A stretch of 36,739 bases of DNA from positions 1-36,739 of the IMG/VR virus record IMGVR_UViG_3300032296_001095; one strand, written 5' to 3'. The position numbers and the translations under genes were made by a program. The notes beneath the pieces are model-generated. The model had not been told where the DNA came from and made no database searches. It was given only the letters and a program-made list of their open reading frames with translations. This DNA comes from a virus. Below, in pieces: positions 1-7,340 of the stretch; position 1 is the first letter of the stretch, and each line of letters begins with the position of its first letter.

Positions 1-40
1 CATTGGTGATAAGGGTTGATTTAACTGCTACAACTGCCAT
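1..40 (-). CDS. Start of decoration-like protein (partial, duplicate of right end)
   Basis: The first 13 codons of the 165-aa protein annotated at 36159-36656 are repeated here because of the terminal overlap. Only the start codon (38-40) and the following codons up to the window edge are present. It lies directly downstream of the capsid gene stop (55-57), with a GGGAG ribosome site between them. It should be counted once with the full copy. Confidence 0.9.
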   Translation of the reverse strand, partial: MAVVAVKSTLITN

Positions 41-123
41 TTTCGTTTACTCCCTTATTCCGCGCAGAGGATGTCAACGACCTTCTTCTCTTCCGTGCGC
101 GTGGCACCGAAAGTACCCATCAG
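1..123. repeat. Terminal direct repeat, left copy
   Basis: The first 123 bases are identical to the last 123 bases of the window. This is what a circular or circularly permuted molecule looks like when an assembler opens it at an arbitrary point. It cuts through the start of the decoration-like gene and the 3' end of the capsid gene, so it is not positioned like a biological end. A genuine short terminal repeat cannot be ruled out, but a packaging repeat inside two head genes would be surprising. Confidence 0.95.
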
Positions 124-942
124 GTAAACCTGATACGGATGCGAAGAAAGATCACGACGCTGCGTGACGTTGGACATGATGTCGTTCCACATACCCAGGT
201 GAACGCCCGACGGCACCCACACGGGGCAACGACGGTGGTTCGACGAGGTCGGAAGACGCTCGGTGTGGATGAAGTTGATGCCGAGGAATCGGGTCACCTT
301 GCCATCCTGCAGCACCGGCATACCGGGGCTGAAGTCTTCGCTGGTAACCTGAATCTGACCGAGAAGGTCATCGTGCTGCTCGGCCGAGATGGCGCAGTAC
401 ACCGGCTCGGCGTCGAGATCGACTTCATTCTCCATCAGGATTCGGCGCGCTTCACGCAGCTTGTCCACCGTGAGACCCACGTTGCCCGAGGCGGCGTAGT
501 TCACAGCGACCTGCTGGTTGGAGGTGTCGAAGCTGGTGCTCGTGCCGCCGGCCTCGCCCGTCTTGTTCGTGCCAAAGATGCCCGAAATGATGACATCGTC
601 GATCGCGCGGCCCATCGCGTAAAGACCGTTCTGCGAATAGGCAGACTGCGGGTCAGCGAGGAGACGAAGCTTGTCGAAGTTGTCGATCAGGTCGGCCCAG
701 TCGAAGTCCTCAGGAAACACCCAACGACGGTTGTTCGGGGTGTTGACCGGGACGATCGGCTGATAGCGGGTCGAAACGGCACGCGCCGAGGTGGCACCGT
801 ACTGCGTCACGACTTCCGATTGTTTGCCCTTGTAAGAACCAGTCTGCACCGCAGAGCGCAGCTTGGAGCCTTTCTGCTGCAGAAGCAGCGAGATGTTAGT
901 GCCGTATTGGACGGCATAAACGCTTGCAATATTGTCGGCCAT
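55..942 (-). CDS. Major capsid protein
   Basis: This 295-aa protein is assigned as the major head subunit. It lies between the scaffold-like gene and a decoration-like gene, and its composition resembles the HK97-fold phage capsid families of podoviruses (Phage_capsid_2-like, from memory). Visible features include an N-terminal helix, a segment around residues 60-75 leading into acidic and aromatic FPEDFDWADL, and a long C-terminal beta-rich region. The start is supported by GGAGG seven bases upstream of ATG. A hairpin terminator and a possible promoter lie between it and the scaffold gene, so it may be transcribed partly independently, as expected for the most abundant virion protein. The family assignment is inferred from context and composition. 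Confidence 0.85.
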   Translation of the reverse strand: MADNIASVYAVQYGTNISLLLQQKGSKLRSAVQTGSYKGKQSEVVTQYGATSARAVSTRYQPIVPVNTPNNRRWVFPEDFDWADLIDNFDKLRLLADPQSAYSQNGLYAMGRAIDDVIISGIFGTNKTGEAGGTSTSFDTSNQQVAVNYAASGNVGLTVDKLREARRILMENEVDLDAEPVYCAISAEQHDDLLGQIQVTSEDFSPGMPVLQDGKVTRFLGINFIHTERLPTSSNHRRCPVWVPSGVHLGMWNDIMSNVTQRRDLSSHPYQVYLMGTFGATRTEEKKVVDILCAE

Positions 943-1085
943 GATAGCCCTCCAAAAACAAAATTAGTTGATGTTCTCGGATGGCTTGTCCGTTACCGGG
1001 GCCAGAATCCTTGCCAGATACGCTCCGACCGGGCGGCCGTCTTTCCGGCTGTCAGCGGGGTCTTACGACTTGCCCGGTCTTCAGG

Positions 1086-1113
1086 AAAAGGCCGGGAGGA
1101 AAACCCTCCCGGC
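1086..1113 (-). terminator. Hairpin terminator or 5'-leader hairpin before capsid gene
   Basis: On the minus strand a perfect 9-bp GC-rich stem (GCCGGGAGG with CCTCCCGGC) and a 5-nt loop is followed by CTTTTCC. It lies downstream of the scaffold gene and upstream of the capsid gene. The U-run is short (four), so it may be a partial terminator or a stabilising 5' hairpin for capsid mRNA made by the candidate promoter just upstream. Confidence 0.6.
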
Positions 1114-1145
1114 AACTAGTCACATGAAGAAAACACTCATATCGG

Positions 1146-1174
1146 ATGGTACTGATACACAGTCACGCTTGCAA
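1146..1174 (-). promoter_or_regulatory. Candidate sigma-70 promoter for capsid gene
   Basis: Reading leftward, TTGCAA (1174-1169), a 17-base spacer and TACCAT (1151-1146) match four of six bases in each consensus hexamer. It begins directly after the scaffold stop codon. Transcription would start near 1139 and pass through the 1086-1113 hairpin before the capsid gene. This is a by-eye match without statistical support. Confidence 0.3.
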
Positions 1175-2032
1175 CTATTCCTCGCCTGTGTCTGGGTTAG
1201 CCATCCGGTTGAGCCGCATCATCTCCTCAATCGCACCCTGACGCACTCGCTCGTCGGTGTTCAAGTAGCGAGACATAAACTCCTGATCCGCGAACATTCC
1301 AGCGATCTTGTTCTTGGCCTGAGCCGGGGTCATTGCGTTGCCGCTTGGCGCATCGCTTGCCACGAAGTCAGCCTCGGCGAACTGGGAGCCAATCGCGTGA
1401 AAGAGCTTCATCAGTTTATTCGTACCCATCGCACGCTCCATCGCGTCGAAGGTCGACTCGTCGATGCCAGCCTCCTTGCTGAACTTGAGCACGGCGCGCT
1501 TGGCAAGCTCCTCGTTCTGGGCTGCGGCTGCGCCCCACTCACGCTGCAGCTCTTTGTACTCGGCCTCTGACCGACTCGCGAAACTCTCCTGCTCTATCTC
1601 GATGCGCTTGGATGATGCCTCGTTCCACCACTCAGCTAGGCCGCGAGCCTGCTTGGCGGTGAGCCCGAGCTCATGGAGCACCGGAGCGGCCGCCTGGGCG
1701 AACGAGCCGTCGTCCCCTTCCGGCACAGGCAGCTCGTACTTGTCTGGGCTTTCAGGGCGCCCCAAGCGGTTATAGACGGCAGTCCAGCCTTCGACGTCAT
1801 CGTCAGACTTGGGGGCAAGAATCGTCCTGCCGGCCTTGTCTGCGCCAAAGACCTTCTCGAGGTTCTGGTAGGAGAGCAGCGCGTCGGCCGGCCCTTTCCA
1901 TCCCTTCGCCTTGACTAGCTCGCCGAGCTGACTGCTTGTGTTCTGATCGAGCCCTTCCGGCGCGTACCATGCAGGAGCCGCTGCCGGGGCAGTCGGGTTG
2001 CCTGCTTCTGCAGACCCTTGATCGTCACTCAT
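1175..2032 (-). CDS. Scaffolding protein
   Basis: This 285-aa acidic, Ala/Glu/Gln-rich protein is largely helical and lies immediately upstream of the capsid gene, the usual place for a podovirus head scaffold. The N-terminal third is Pro/Ala-rich and probably disordered. Residues 35-60 resemble the start of T7-like scaffolds, residues 120-190 are likely coiled coil, and the C-terminal 40 residues are charged (NTDERVRQGAIEEMMRLNRM), as in the capsid-binding tails of scaffolds. The start overlaps the preceding gene by 8 bases. Scaffold is expected to direct procapsid assembly and then leave or be cleaved. The assignment rests on position and composition because scaffold sequences diverge fast. 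Confidence 0.75.
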   Translation of the reverse strand: MSDDQGSAEAGNPTAPAAAPAWYAPEGLDQNTSSQLGELVKAKGWKGPADALLSYQNLEKVFGADKAGRTILAPKSDDDVEGWTAVYNRLGRPESPDKYELPVPEGDDGSFAQAAAPVLHELGLTAKQARGLAEWWNEASSKRIEIEQESFASRSEAEYKELQREWGAAAAQNEELAKRAVLKFSKEAGIDESTFDAMERAMGTNKLMKLFHAIGSQFAEADFVASDAPSGNAMTPAQAKNKIAGMFADQEFMSRYLNTDERVRQGAIEEMMRLNRMANPDTGEE

Positions 2033-2327
2033 CTCTGAAGTCCTCTTGCAAATTGGTCAAGGTTCGTTCGTCCAAGTGCAGCGCCTCGACAATCATCTGC
2101 ACAGTCTCCTGTCGACCAACCATTCGGCCAACCTGGAACATATCCACCTGAGCGCCCGGTGCTGCCGGCGGCTTGCCGAGCTTTGCGAAACGCTTGAGGT
2201 GGGCGAGCACGGCCTGTCCGTCCTGCGACAGTTGGTTGCTCTGGGGATCGTAGAAAATGCGCTTGTACGCTCGGGTACGGTGTAGAACCTGCTTGATCCG
2301 AGCCAGCATCATCATGCTTCCGTTCAC
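2025..2327 (-). CDS. Bbp19-like small phage protein
   Basis: This 100-aa protein has a core at about residues 21-82 (YKRIFYDPQSNQLSQDGQAV, then a VGRMVGRQETV motif). The core resembles the Bbp19-like family named after a Bordetella phage protein. The family commonly sits among head genes of podoviruses next to scaffold and capsid, and its role is unknown to me. The start is GTG in a GTGA overlap with the upstream gene's stop. An internal ATG at residues 5-7 is an alternative. The C-terminus overlaps the scaffold start by 8 bases, consistent with translational coupling. Confidence 0.7.
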   Translation of the reverse strand: MNGSMMMLARIKQVLHRTRAYKRIFYDPQSNQLSQDGQAVLAHLKRFAKLGKPPAAPGAQVDMFQVGRMVGRQETVQMIVEALHLDERTLTNLQEDFRDE

Positions 2328-2509
2328 GGGATTTCCTCATTGTTCGGCATGGCCCACGGTTGCCACCCCTTAAATCGCTCGCCACCACAGCGCACAACGC
2401 CGCCGAGAAGTCCATGCACCGAGTCGTGAGCGCAGCCATAGCCCTGCCCGTTCCAAGGGCAGAGCCAGACGCAAGAGCGGCAAAGCTCAGGTGCTTGCCA
2501 TACGGTCAT
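2324..2509 (-). CDS. Small Cys-rich protein, putative zinc-binding
   Basis: This 61-aa product has cysteines at about 10, 13, 17, 26 and 41 plus histidines between them. The spacing fits a small metal-binding knuckle. The start ATG overlaps the metallophosphoesterase stop as ATGA, and the 3' end overlaps the next gene as GTGA, so it is embedded in a coupled series. It is tryptophan-rich for its size. No function is recognisable. A regulator or a structural zinc protein of the head operon are both possible. Confidence 0.6.
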   Translation of the reverse strand: MTVWQAPELCRSCVWLCPWNGQGYGCAHDSVHGLLGGVVRCGGERFKGWQPWAMPNNEEIP

Positions 2510-3504
2510 ACGGTCTCCCCTCTGAACCATGCCTGACCATGCTGCACTACGCAGACCTCGGGCTCGAGCAGTCGCCCGCCTCGGAACGTCAGCACAGCGA
2601 AACCTGATGCCCAGTTGAGCGGGCCAGCCTCGGTGTAGTTGAACTGCGAACCGTTCGGCTCCGCGAGCGTCCCTGTATCAACGCCGTATCTACGGCCCCG
2701 GTAGTCGGCCCAAGGCGTTACCTGCAACTTGTGCAGATGCCCGTGGACGTAGTGGACGCCTGATCGCAGAGTCGAGTTATAGGCCGAATGCACGCCTCCT
2801 GACACGGGCCTGTGACGCACCGTCATCCAGCCCTCCGTACTCGGATTGATATGCAGCGCCCAGCCCGCCCGCCAGCGCGGCAGGTAATCGAGCAGGGTCA
2901 TGCCGGTCATTTCCTCAAACTCTCCGGCCCGGCTGGACAGGTAGTTCTCGAATCGTGCGTCGTGGTTGCCGATCGTGCGGATGATCCTCGCGCCGTTACC
3001 GGCTCGCTCAATTTCAGCGCACCGATCCTGCACGGCAGCGATCTCGTCCTTCACCTGCGGCTGCTGCTCCCACATGATGCGTGCGTGACGGCTGATCCGA
3101 GCGCCATCGAATATGTCGCCGTTCAGCACAATCATGGTCGGACTAAGCTTCTTGGCTAACTTGCAGAGCGCCTCATGCGCGACCGTGACGATACCGGGCC
3201 AGTAGTGACAGTCGCTCGCGACGAGTACGACGCCATCGAGCACGGTCTCGACCATGTCCTTTTCGTACTTCTTGGCACGGGTCATGGCGAGCTGGTCTTT
3301 GACAAGCGAGATTTTGTTCAACTCACCAAGCGGGGGTATCCTGTACTCGGACGGCATCGCGATACCGTGCGCGTTCTCGAGCCTACGCCGCCGATTCAGC
3401 ACGGCTCTTGACGATATGCCGATGGCTTTTGCGACTGCGGATGGACTTTTTAGCCGGTTCCAAATGGCTATGAATTCTTCGTCCGAACAGGCTGGGGCTG
3501 GCAT
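2506..3504 (-). CDS. Calcineurin-like metallophosphoesterase with N-terminal HTH
   Basis: This 332-aa protein carries the ordered metal-binding motifs of the calcineurin-like phosphoesterase fold. They are DxH at 98-100, GDIFD at 129-133, GNHD at 179-182, and a C-terminal histidine cluster ending in GHLH at 255-258. These residues normally bind two metals and hydrolyse phosphomono- or diesters. Residues 10-42 (SPSAVAKAIGISSRAVLNRR) look like a helix-turn-helix of the kind found in phage DNA-binding proteins, giving a DNA-targeting plus phosphoesterase architecture. It sits between lysis and scaffold genes, an odd place for a nucleic-acid enzyme. The substrate is unknown. A DNA phosphoesterase acting on phage or host DNA is my inference. 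Confidence 0.85.
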   Translation of the reverse strand: MPAPACSDEEFIAIWNRLKSPSAVAKAIGISSRAVLNRRRRLENAHGIAMPSEYRIPPLGELNKISLVKDQLAMTRAKKYEKDMVETVLDGVVLVASDCHYWPGIVTVAHEALCKLAKKLSPTMIVLNGDIFDGARISRHARIMWEQQPQVKDEIAAVQDRCAEIERAGNGARIIRTIGNHDARFENYLSSRAGEFEEMTGMTLLDYLPRWRAGWALHINPSTEGWMTVRHRPVSGGVHSAYNSTLRSGVHYVHGHLHKLQVTPWADYRGRRYGVDTGTLAEPNGSQFNYTEAGPLNWASGFAVLTFRGGRLLEPEVCVVQHGQAWFRGETV

Positions 3505-3770
3505 TGATCACCTTTGGTTATCTTGATGCCGAGTTCCTTTCGGCGCTTATTAGTTTGTTTGTCATCGCGTAATGCCCGCCATTCTAAATGACCGTCAACT
3601 AGACGCATCTCCTCTTTGTGAACCAGCGCACAGTCGCAGCATTCGGTATGCGTGTATCCCTTTATTCGATACCAGGCGCCCTCGTAGACCTGGACGACAG
3701 GAACATCGCCATTTCGTCGCGCCTTCTTTTTACGAGCCCCGGTAGAACCTTTCCTCCGGCCTTTGTCCAT
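3468..3770 (-). CDS. Small CCDC-motif protein overlapping endolysin gene
   Basis: This 100-aa frame overlaps the last 109 bases of the endolysin gene in a different frame and the metallophosphoesterase start by 37 bases. The recognisable core, residues 38-82, begins just after the endolysin stop. It holds a CCDC motif at 44-47 followed by H51 and a polar tail (ALRDDKQTNKRRKE). Similar short cysteine proteins are familiar from phage genomes, but I know no function. ATG at 3770 has AGGAG eight bases upstream, although those bases also encode part of the endolysin. The basic N-terminal 36 residues may be untranslated if a non-ATG start nearer the core is used. Confidence 0.6.
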   Translation of the reverse strand: MDKGRRKGSTGARKKKARRNGDVPVVQVYEGAWYRIKGYTHTECCDCALVHKEEMRLVDGHLEWRALRDDKQTNKRRKELGIKITKGDQCQPQPVRTKNS

Positions 3771-4171
3771 TTCAGGAACTCCTGCGCTGCTTCCTCAAAC
3801 TCGCCGCGATTGGTTTTCATCCGCAACCCAGAGCGTTGCAAATTCCCAAGACCCACGTTGAAGGAAAAAGATACGAGGCTATCAAAGATCCCTTGATTAC
3901 TAACAGCAACAGGGCAATATCGGGCCACGCCGCGCTCAAACCTGCCAAGGTCTTGAGCAAGGATAGCGTCCACCTCGTCCATCGTGAGTGTGCGATCCCA
4001 GCCTGCGGGTATCTGTAGGTTGCGCCGTTCCTCATATTTCACCGCTATATGGGCTGGATCAATGACATGGCCCACACCCACACTCCACAGCAAAGCCGGA
4101 CACCGATAAGGGCGCGTGCGGACGCCCTCATGGTGTTTAATCATCGCCTTGGCGGCGTCCGATACCTTCAT
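3662..4171 (-). CDS. Endolysin, GH24 lysozyme
   Basis: This 169-aa phage lysozyme of glycoside hydrolase family 24 should cleave the MurNAc-GlcNAc bonds of peptidoglycan at the end of infection. The N-terminus shows the family signature: E15 in HHEG (acid catalyst), YRCP at 22-25, and WSVGVGH ending at residue 35. The position equivalent to the T4 lysozyme Asp is Cys24 and the Thr is Ser30. Cys at the first position is seen in other phage members. There is no signal peptide or SAR-type N-terminal membrane segment, so release depends on a holin. It overlaps the upstream membrane-protein gene as ATGA, giving a holin-endolysin pair. Confidence 0.92.
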   Translation of the reverse strand: MKVSDAAKAMIKHHEGVRTRPYRCPALLWSVGVGHVIDPAHIAVKYEERRNLQIPAGWDRTLTMDEVDAILAQDLGRFERGVARYCPVAVSNQGIFDSLVSFSFNVGLGNLQRSGLRMKTNRGEFEEAAQEFLKWTKAGGKVLPGLVKRRRDEMAMFLSSRSTRAPGIE

Positions 4172-4653
4172 TTTTGACTGAAAGCGCGTCCACCAAAATG
4201 AAAGGCAATGATGCTGGCAAGGATTGCCATTTCATCGTCGCTGAACACGTTTTCCATCGCAATGGCAAACGGTATGCCGGTCGTGTAGGCATACCAAACG
4301 CCAGCCACGTTGAGCGCGACAAGTTCCAGCACAAAAATGTACGTCACGACCGGACGCACGCTTGCGCGAAGGTTAATCATCCACTGACTAGCACCCTTGC
4401 CGATCTCGATGTCGTGCTGGTACAGGGCTTGCCGCTCTTCGCTAGCGGTCTCGGTCTGGATTTGTTCCAGTTTGATTTCCTCGACCCGCGCTTGTGCAAT
4501 CAGCCCGCGCTCAGCCAGCGCCAACTCGCGCTCCTTTTGCGCTGCAACGAGAGCAAGTTCGTGTTTCTTGTCTTGCTTGTCCTGCATCATCCCGAGGATT
4601 TTGGGCAGACCGCCCGCGAGGAATGACAGAAAGGTGCTAATCATCGTCATCAT
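4168..4653 (-). CDS. Three-TM holin-like protein
   Basis: This 161-aa membrane protein has hydrophobic stretches at about residues 5-22, 98-124 and 140-155. A long charged helical or coiled segment lies between the first two (25-85, rich in Glu, Lys and Gln). This matches the layout of the three-TM holins found beside phage and gene-transfer-agent endolysins (Holin_3TM-like, from memory). It is coupled as ATGA to the preceding membrane protein and ATGA to the endolysin, so a role in timing lysis is likely. The central coil could instead span the periplasm and serve a spanin-like role. No lipoprotein spanin partner is evident. Confidence 0.75.
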   Translation of the reverse strand: MMTMISTFLSFLAGGLPKILGMMQDKQDKKHELALVAAQKERELALAERGLIAQARVEEIKLEQIQTETASEERQALYQHDIEIGKGASQWMINLRASVRPVVTYIFVLELVALNVAGVWYAYTTGIPFAIAMENVFSDDEMAILASIIAFHFGGRAFSQK

Positions 4654-5057
4654 TTGCTGGCCCTCACAACGTCATCGCCTTTTGTTACCGTAACGTGATC
4701 GCCTTCTACGTCGACGCGCATCGGCATCTCCTTGCGATCAAGTTTGTCTAGCTTGGCGATCAGTTCCTTGATCACGGCGAACTCTGGTTTCTCCTCTTTC
4801 TCGTTTGCCCCTGCGATACCGTTTAGCATCGAGATCAGCGCGGTCAATGACGCGCCGAGCAAGCCCATGACGGCGGCGATCTTGTCGCTGTCGAGCGCAA
4901 GGCTGGACAGAACGCCGATCACAACAATGATGGTGATATAGGCGAGTCCATGCTTGCCAATTGCCTTCCCTGCAACATCCTTTGCTGAAGAATTGGCTTC
5001 CAGCCTTTGCAGTTCAGCGCGAGCTTGTTCGCGCAATAGTTCAATATCTTCGCTCAT
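4650..5057 (-). CDS. Two-TM holin-like membrane protein
   Basis: This 135-aa protein has a charged N-terminal helix (1-30) and two hydrophobic segments at about 37-55 and 60-83. They are separated by a short acidic turn (LDSDK). The C-terminal 50 residues are charged and soluble. It lies in the lysis cassette and overlaps the next gene by ATGA. The topology suits a class II-like holin or an antiholin partner of the three-TM protein downstream. It could also be a superinfection or membrane-tethering protein. No family could be named with confidence. Confidence 0.65.
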   Translation of the reverse strand: MSEDIELLREQARAELQRLEANSSAKDVAGKAIGKHGLAYITIIVVIGVLSSLALDSDKIAAVMGLLGASLTALISMLNGIAGANEKEEKPEFAVIKELIAKLDKLDRKEMPMRVDVEGDHVTVTKGDDVVRASK

Positions 5058-5064
5058 GCTTTGC

Positions 5065-5211
5065 CTATTTCTTGTTCACCAAATCGAACAACGCCTTGAT
5101 CTTTTCCTCAAGCACCGCGACTCGTAGGTCGAGCTTTGACAGCACGATGATGAGCGTGATGAGTGCAAGTATTACCGGCCACGCTCGAGTAAATATTTCA
5201 AAAATGTCCAT
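5065..5211 (-). CDS. Small single-TM protein of lysis cassette (48 aa)
   Basis: This 48-aa frame starts at an ATG that overlaps the upstream stop as TGATG (5209-5213). It has one hydrophobic segment at about residues 8-25 followed by an amphipathic, charged helix (LRVAVLEEKIKALFDLVNKK). The single TM plus short cytoplasmic or periplasmic helix matches small holin or holin-regulator proteins. Its position between two other lysis-cassette membrane genes supports this. It is below the usual gene-calling length, but coupling and hydrophobicity make it convincing. Confidence 0.7.
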   Translation of the reverse strand: MDIFEIFTRAWPVILALITLIIVLSKLDLRVAVLEEKIKALFDLVNKK

Positions 5212-5522
5212 CAACCAATGCCTAAAAACTTAGCGGCAATCACAGCGCCGATCGTGATCAATGCGACGATTCCGCGGTCGATCCACTTAGCAGATTCGCT
5301 GCTTTCCCAGCTCGACTGCTCAAGCTTTTCTAGTCTGCGCTCGACACGCTCGATCGCCTTGAATGCGCGCTCCATCGCGTCTGCGGTTTGTGCCTGACTC
5401 TGCTCCACCAGCGCGAGCTTGGTAATGGCGTCGGAGAGTTTGCCGAGTGCGGTCTTGATCTCGCCCACATCCTCATGTAGGAGGTTTAGCCGTACCGCTA
5501 AAATTTCCGCATCGTTCGCCAT
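5211..5522 (-). CDS. Coiled-coil protein with C-terminal TM anchor (XhlA-like)
   Basis: This 103-aa protein consists of a heptad-rich coiled coil (about residues 10-75) and a single hydrophobic C-terminal segment at 84-101. That arrangement resembles haemolysin XhlA-type proteins, which assist holins in phage lysis cassettes. It begins three bases after the portal stop with AGGA upstream, and its stop overlaps the next small membrane gene as TGATG. It probably starts the lysis cassette. A tail-anchored membrane protein unrelated to lysis is the alternative. Confidence 0.65.
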   Translation of the reverse strand: MANDAEILAVRLNLLHEDVGEIKTALGKLSDAITKLALVEQSQAQTADAMERAFKAIERVERRLEKLEQSSWESSESAKWIDRGIVALITIGAVIAAKFLGIG

Positions 5523-5525
5523 CGA

Positions 5526-7193
5526 TTAAATTCCTAGCACTTCGCGTCTTGGGGACGATGCGGCGATCTGCTCGGCCCTGGCGAATCTCTCAGCGGCTTG
5601 GCCCGCGATCGGCGCTGCGGCTAGGAGCTGCTGCATCTGTGTAGCCTCTGCCTGGGCGGCATCCATTGCCTCAAGCTCTTCGTCGGTGCGGAGCGCCTTG
5701 GCCGGTACGTTGTTGGCCTCGGCAATGACCTTGACCGCCTGATCCGCATTGATGCGGCGCAGGACAGACATATCGCCGGATGCCTGCGCGACAGGCAGGA
5801 TCGCCTCGATCGTTCGCAGGATGCCGGCAGCCTCTTCGGCCTTCATCAATCTGGCGAGCGGGCCGGTGTACTTCGGCAGAATCTCGCCGCCACCCATGAC
5901 GTATTCCATGAGCTGCGGGGGCGGGGCCGGCAACGCGCCGGACGCCGAGAGCAGATCGAGCTCGCGTTCAATGATCGGGCCAAGGAACTCAGACTGCTGG
6001 CGCCCCATCGTCGGGCCAAGTAGAGCGCCCTTCTCCTGGGCGCGCTGCAGAACTTCGGTCGCGGTCATCACCCGCGGGTTCTCGATCAGAATCTGGAACA
6101 GCGTGACAAGGAACGAATCGTTCACCGCCTTGCGCTTTTGATCGGACATCTCAATGCCAATCGGCAGATTGCCTCCGGTCTGCAGCGGCTGGACTAGAGG
6201 TGTGCCGTCCTCGCGCAGATAGCCGTAGTTCAAAGCGTTAGGGCGCACCGAGAACGCATTAAGGGCGCCCTCTTCCGTTAGGATGAGCGGTGGATCAACC
6301 ATGCGGTGCGCCATACGGAGCATGGTCTTTTCCATTTCCTGCAGGGACTTGATGTCGGCCAGAGCCTCCATCGCAGGTGATCGCCCATAAATCTCACGCG
6401 GGCCTGTGACGTAGCGCCCAACCGCATACGGCATCACTCGGTAGCCACCGTCTGCGAGGAGCATATTGCCCTCGCGAGAGACATAACGAGACTGATACGT
6501 CATGCCCTCGGGGCCAGCTCGACCGGCCCGGTAATCATCGTTCGGTCGCACACAATGCACGAACTCGAACATATCGCTGCCGCGAGACTCGGCCGCAGAC
6601 TTGATCCCACGCGGGAGCTTGTCAGCCCAGCCTGGCACCTGCATCGCCTGTCGTGCGGTTAACTGGAAACAGCGATAGACCGTATCGACCCGGCCTGTGT
6701 GGTCGAGGTCGATCACGATCTCTGAGAGCGGTATCGCACGGTAGCGCAGCGTGACGCCGGGGATTTCGTCGATGAAGATAGCCGAGGTGCCGAATGCGCC
6801 GAGGCTCATGTAGCACTCGAATGCTTGGCTCGCAAAGTTAGCGGTTGGGGCGTATCGCTGACGGAACAGGATGTCGCGGAGCGAATCGCACCAGCGCTGC
6901 ACGGCGACGTTATCATCGAGCTCTGGGATGCCGGTGCGGAGTCCGTGCCAGACTTGAGTGACCGGCGTCAGCATCGAGTCCATCGCAGCGGCAAAGCGCG
7001 GCAACGCACGTTGGGCGGTCGAGTCGAATATCTTTTCGGATCGCTTCTCGCCTGGTGTACGCCAGCCGGTCATCTCGGCCATCGACGGCCAGACTCGCTC
7101 GGCTACTTCCTGCCAATGCTGCTCCCAAGTGCCACGCGCGCCTTTTAAGCGGTCGTAGCCCTCCAGAACTTCGTTTGCGCGTGAGTCAGCCAT
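5526..7193 (-). CDS. Portal protein (T7-like head-tail connector)
   Basis: This 555-aa protein has the length and character of T7-type portals (T7 gp8 is about 536 aa). It begins with a helical segment with the typical ERVWPSMAEM stretch, followed by the head-tail connector core. Residues 270-400 contain PAMEALADIKSLQEMEKTML and the region up to MTATEVLQRAQEKG, both typical of the clip and stem portion. The C-terminal 90 residues are Ala/Glu-rich helices. It would form the dodecameric ring through which DNA enters and leaves, binding TerL during packaging and tail tube A later. The start has a purine-rich leader and lies four bases after the stop of the small gene upstream. Confidence 0.93.
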   Translation of the reverse strand: MADSRANEVLEGYDRLKGARGTWEQHWQEVAERVWPSMAEMTGWRTPGEKRSEKIFDSTAQRALPRFAAAMDSMLTPVTQVWHGLRTGIPELDDNVAVQRWCDSLRDILFRQRYAPTANFASQAFECYMSLGAFGTSAIFIDEIPGVTLRYRAIPLSEIVIDLDHTGRVDTVYRCFQLTARQAMQVPGWADKLPRGIKSAAESRGSDMFEFVHCVRPNDDYRAGRAGPEGMTYQSRYVSREGNMLLADGGYRVMPYAVGRYVTGPREIYGRSPAMEALADIKSLQEMEKTMLRMAHRMVDPPLILTEEGALNAFSVRPNALNYGYLREDGTPLVQPLQTGGNLPIGIEMSDQKRKAVNDSFLVTLFQILIENPRVMTATEVLQRAQEKGALLGPTMGRQQSEFLGPIIERELDLLSASGALPAPPPQLMEYVMGGGEILPKYTGPLARLMKAEEAAGILRTIEAILPVAQASGDMSVLRRINADQAVKVIAEANNVPAKALRTDEELEAMDAAQAEATQMQQLLAAAPIAGQAAERFARAEQIAASSPRREVLGI

Positions 7194-7196
7194 TCA

Positions 7197-7340
7197 CTAC
7201 TCCCACAGGAGGAACGAACCGTCTTCCAACAGAATGTCGAATCCGTCCTCGAGCAAGAGGTTGCCATCGCCACCTCGCGAGAACGTGCGAGGGTCTGTAC
7301 GCCCTCGAGCGCGTGATTCGGTTCGTGCTCCGGTACGCAT
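7197..7340 (-). CDS. Small acidic-tailed protein (47 aa)
   Basis: The start ATG overlaps the stop of the preceding gene as TAATG (7338-7342), and the stop lies just before the portal start. The N-terminal half is Arg-rich. The C-terminal half is a repeated LLEDGF/LLEDGS pattern ending in LLWE. Short proteins with such LLEDG tandem motifs recur between structural genes of podophages, but I know no function. The other frame across this interval, which would yield an Arg/Pro-rich product, is judged a shadow because it lacks this coupling. Confidence 0.65.
   Translation of the reverse strand: MRTGARTESRARGRTDPRTFSRGGDGNLLLEDGFDILLEDGSFLLWE

Noticed and set aside
139-1119. Long rightward open frame of 326 codons opposite the capsid gene
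   Set aside because: It is a GC-rich shadow frame antisense to a convincing capsid gene. Its product is Arg/His/Val-biased with no domain, no ribosome site, and it crosses the terminator hairpin.
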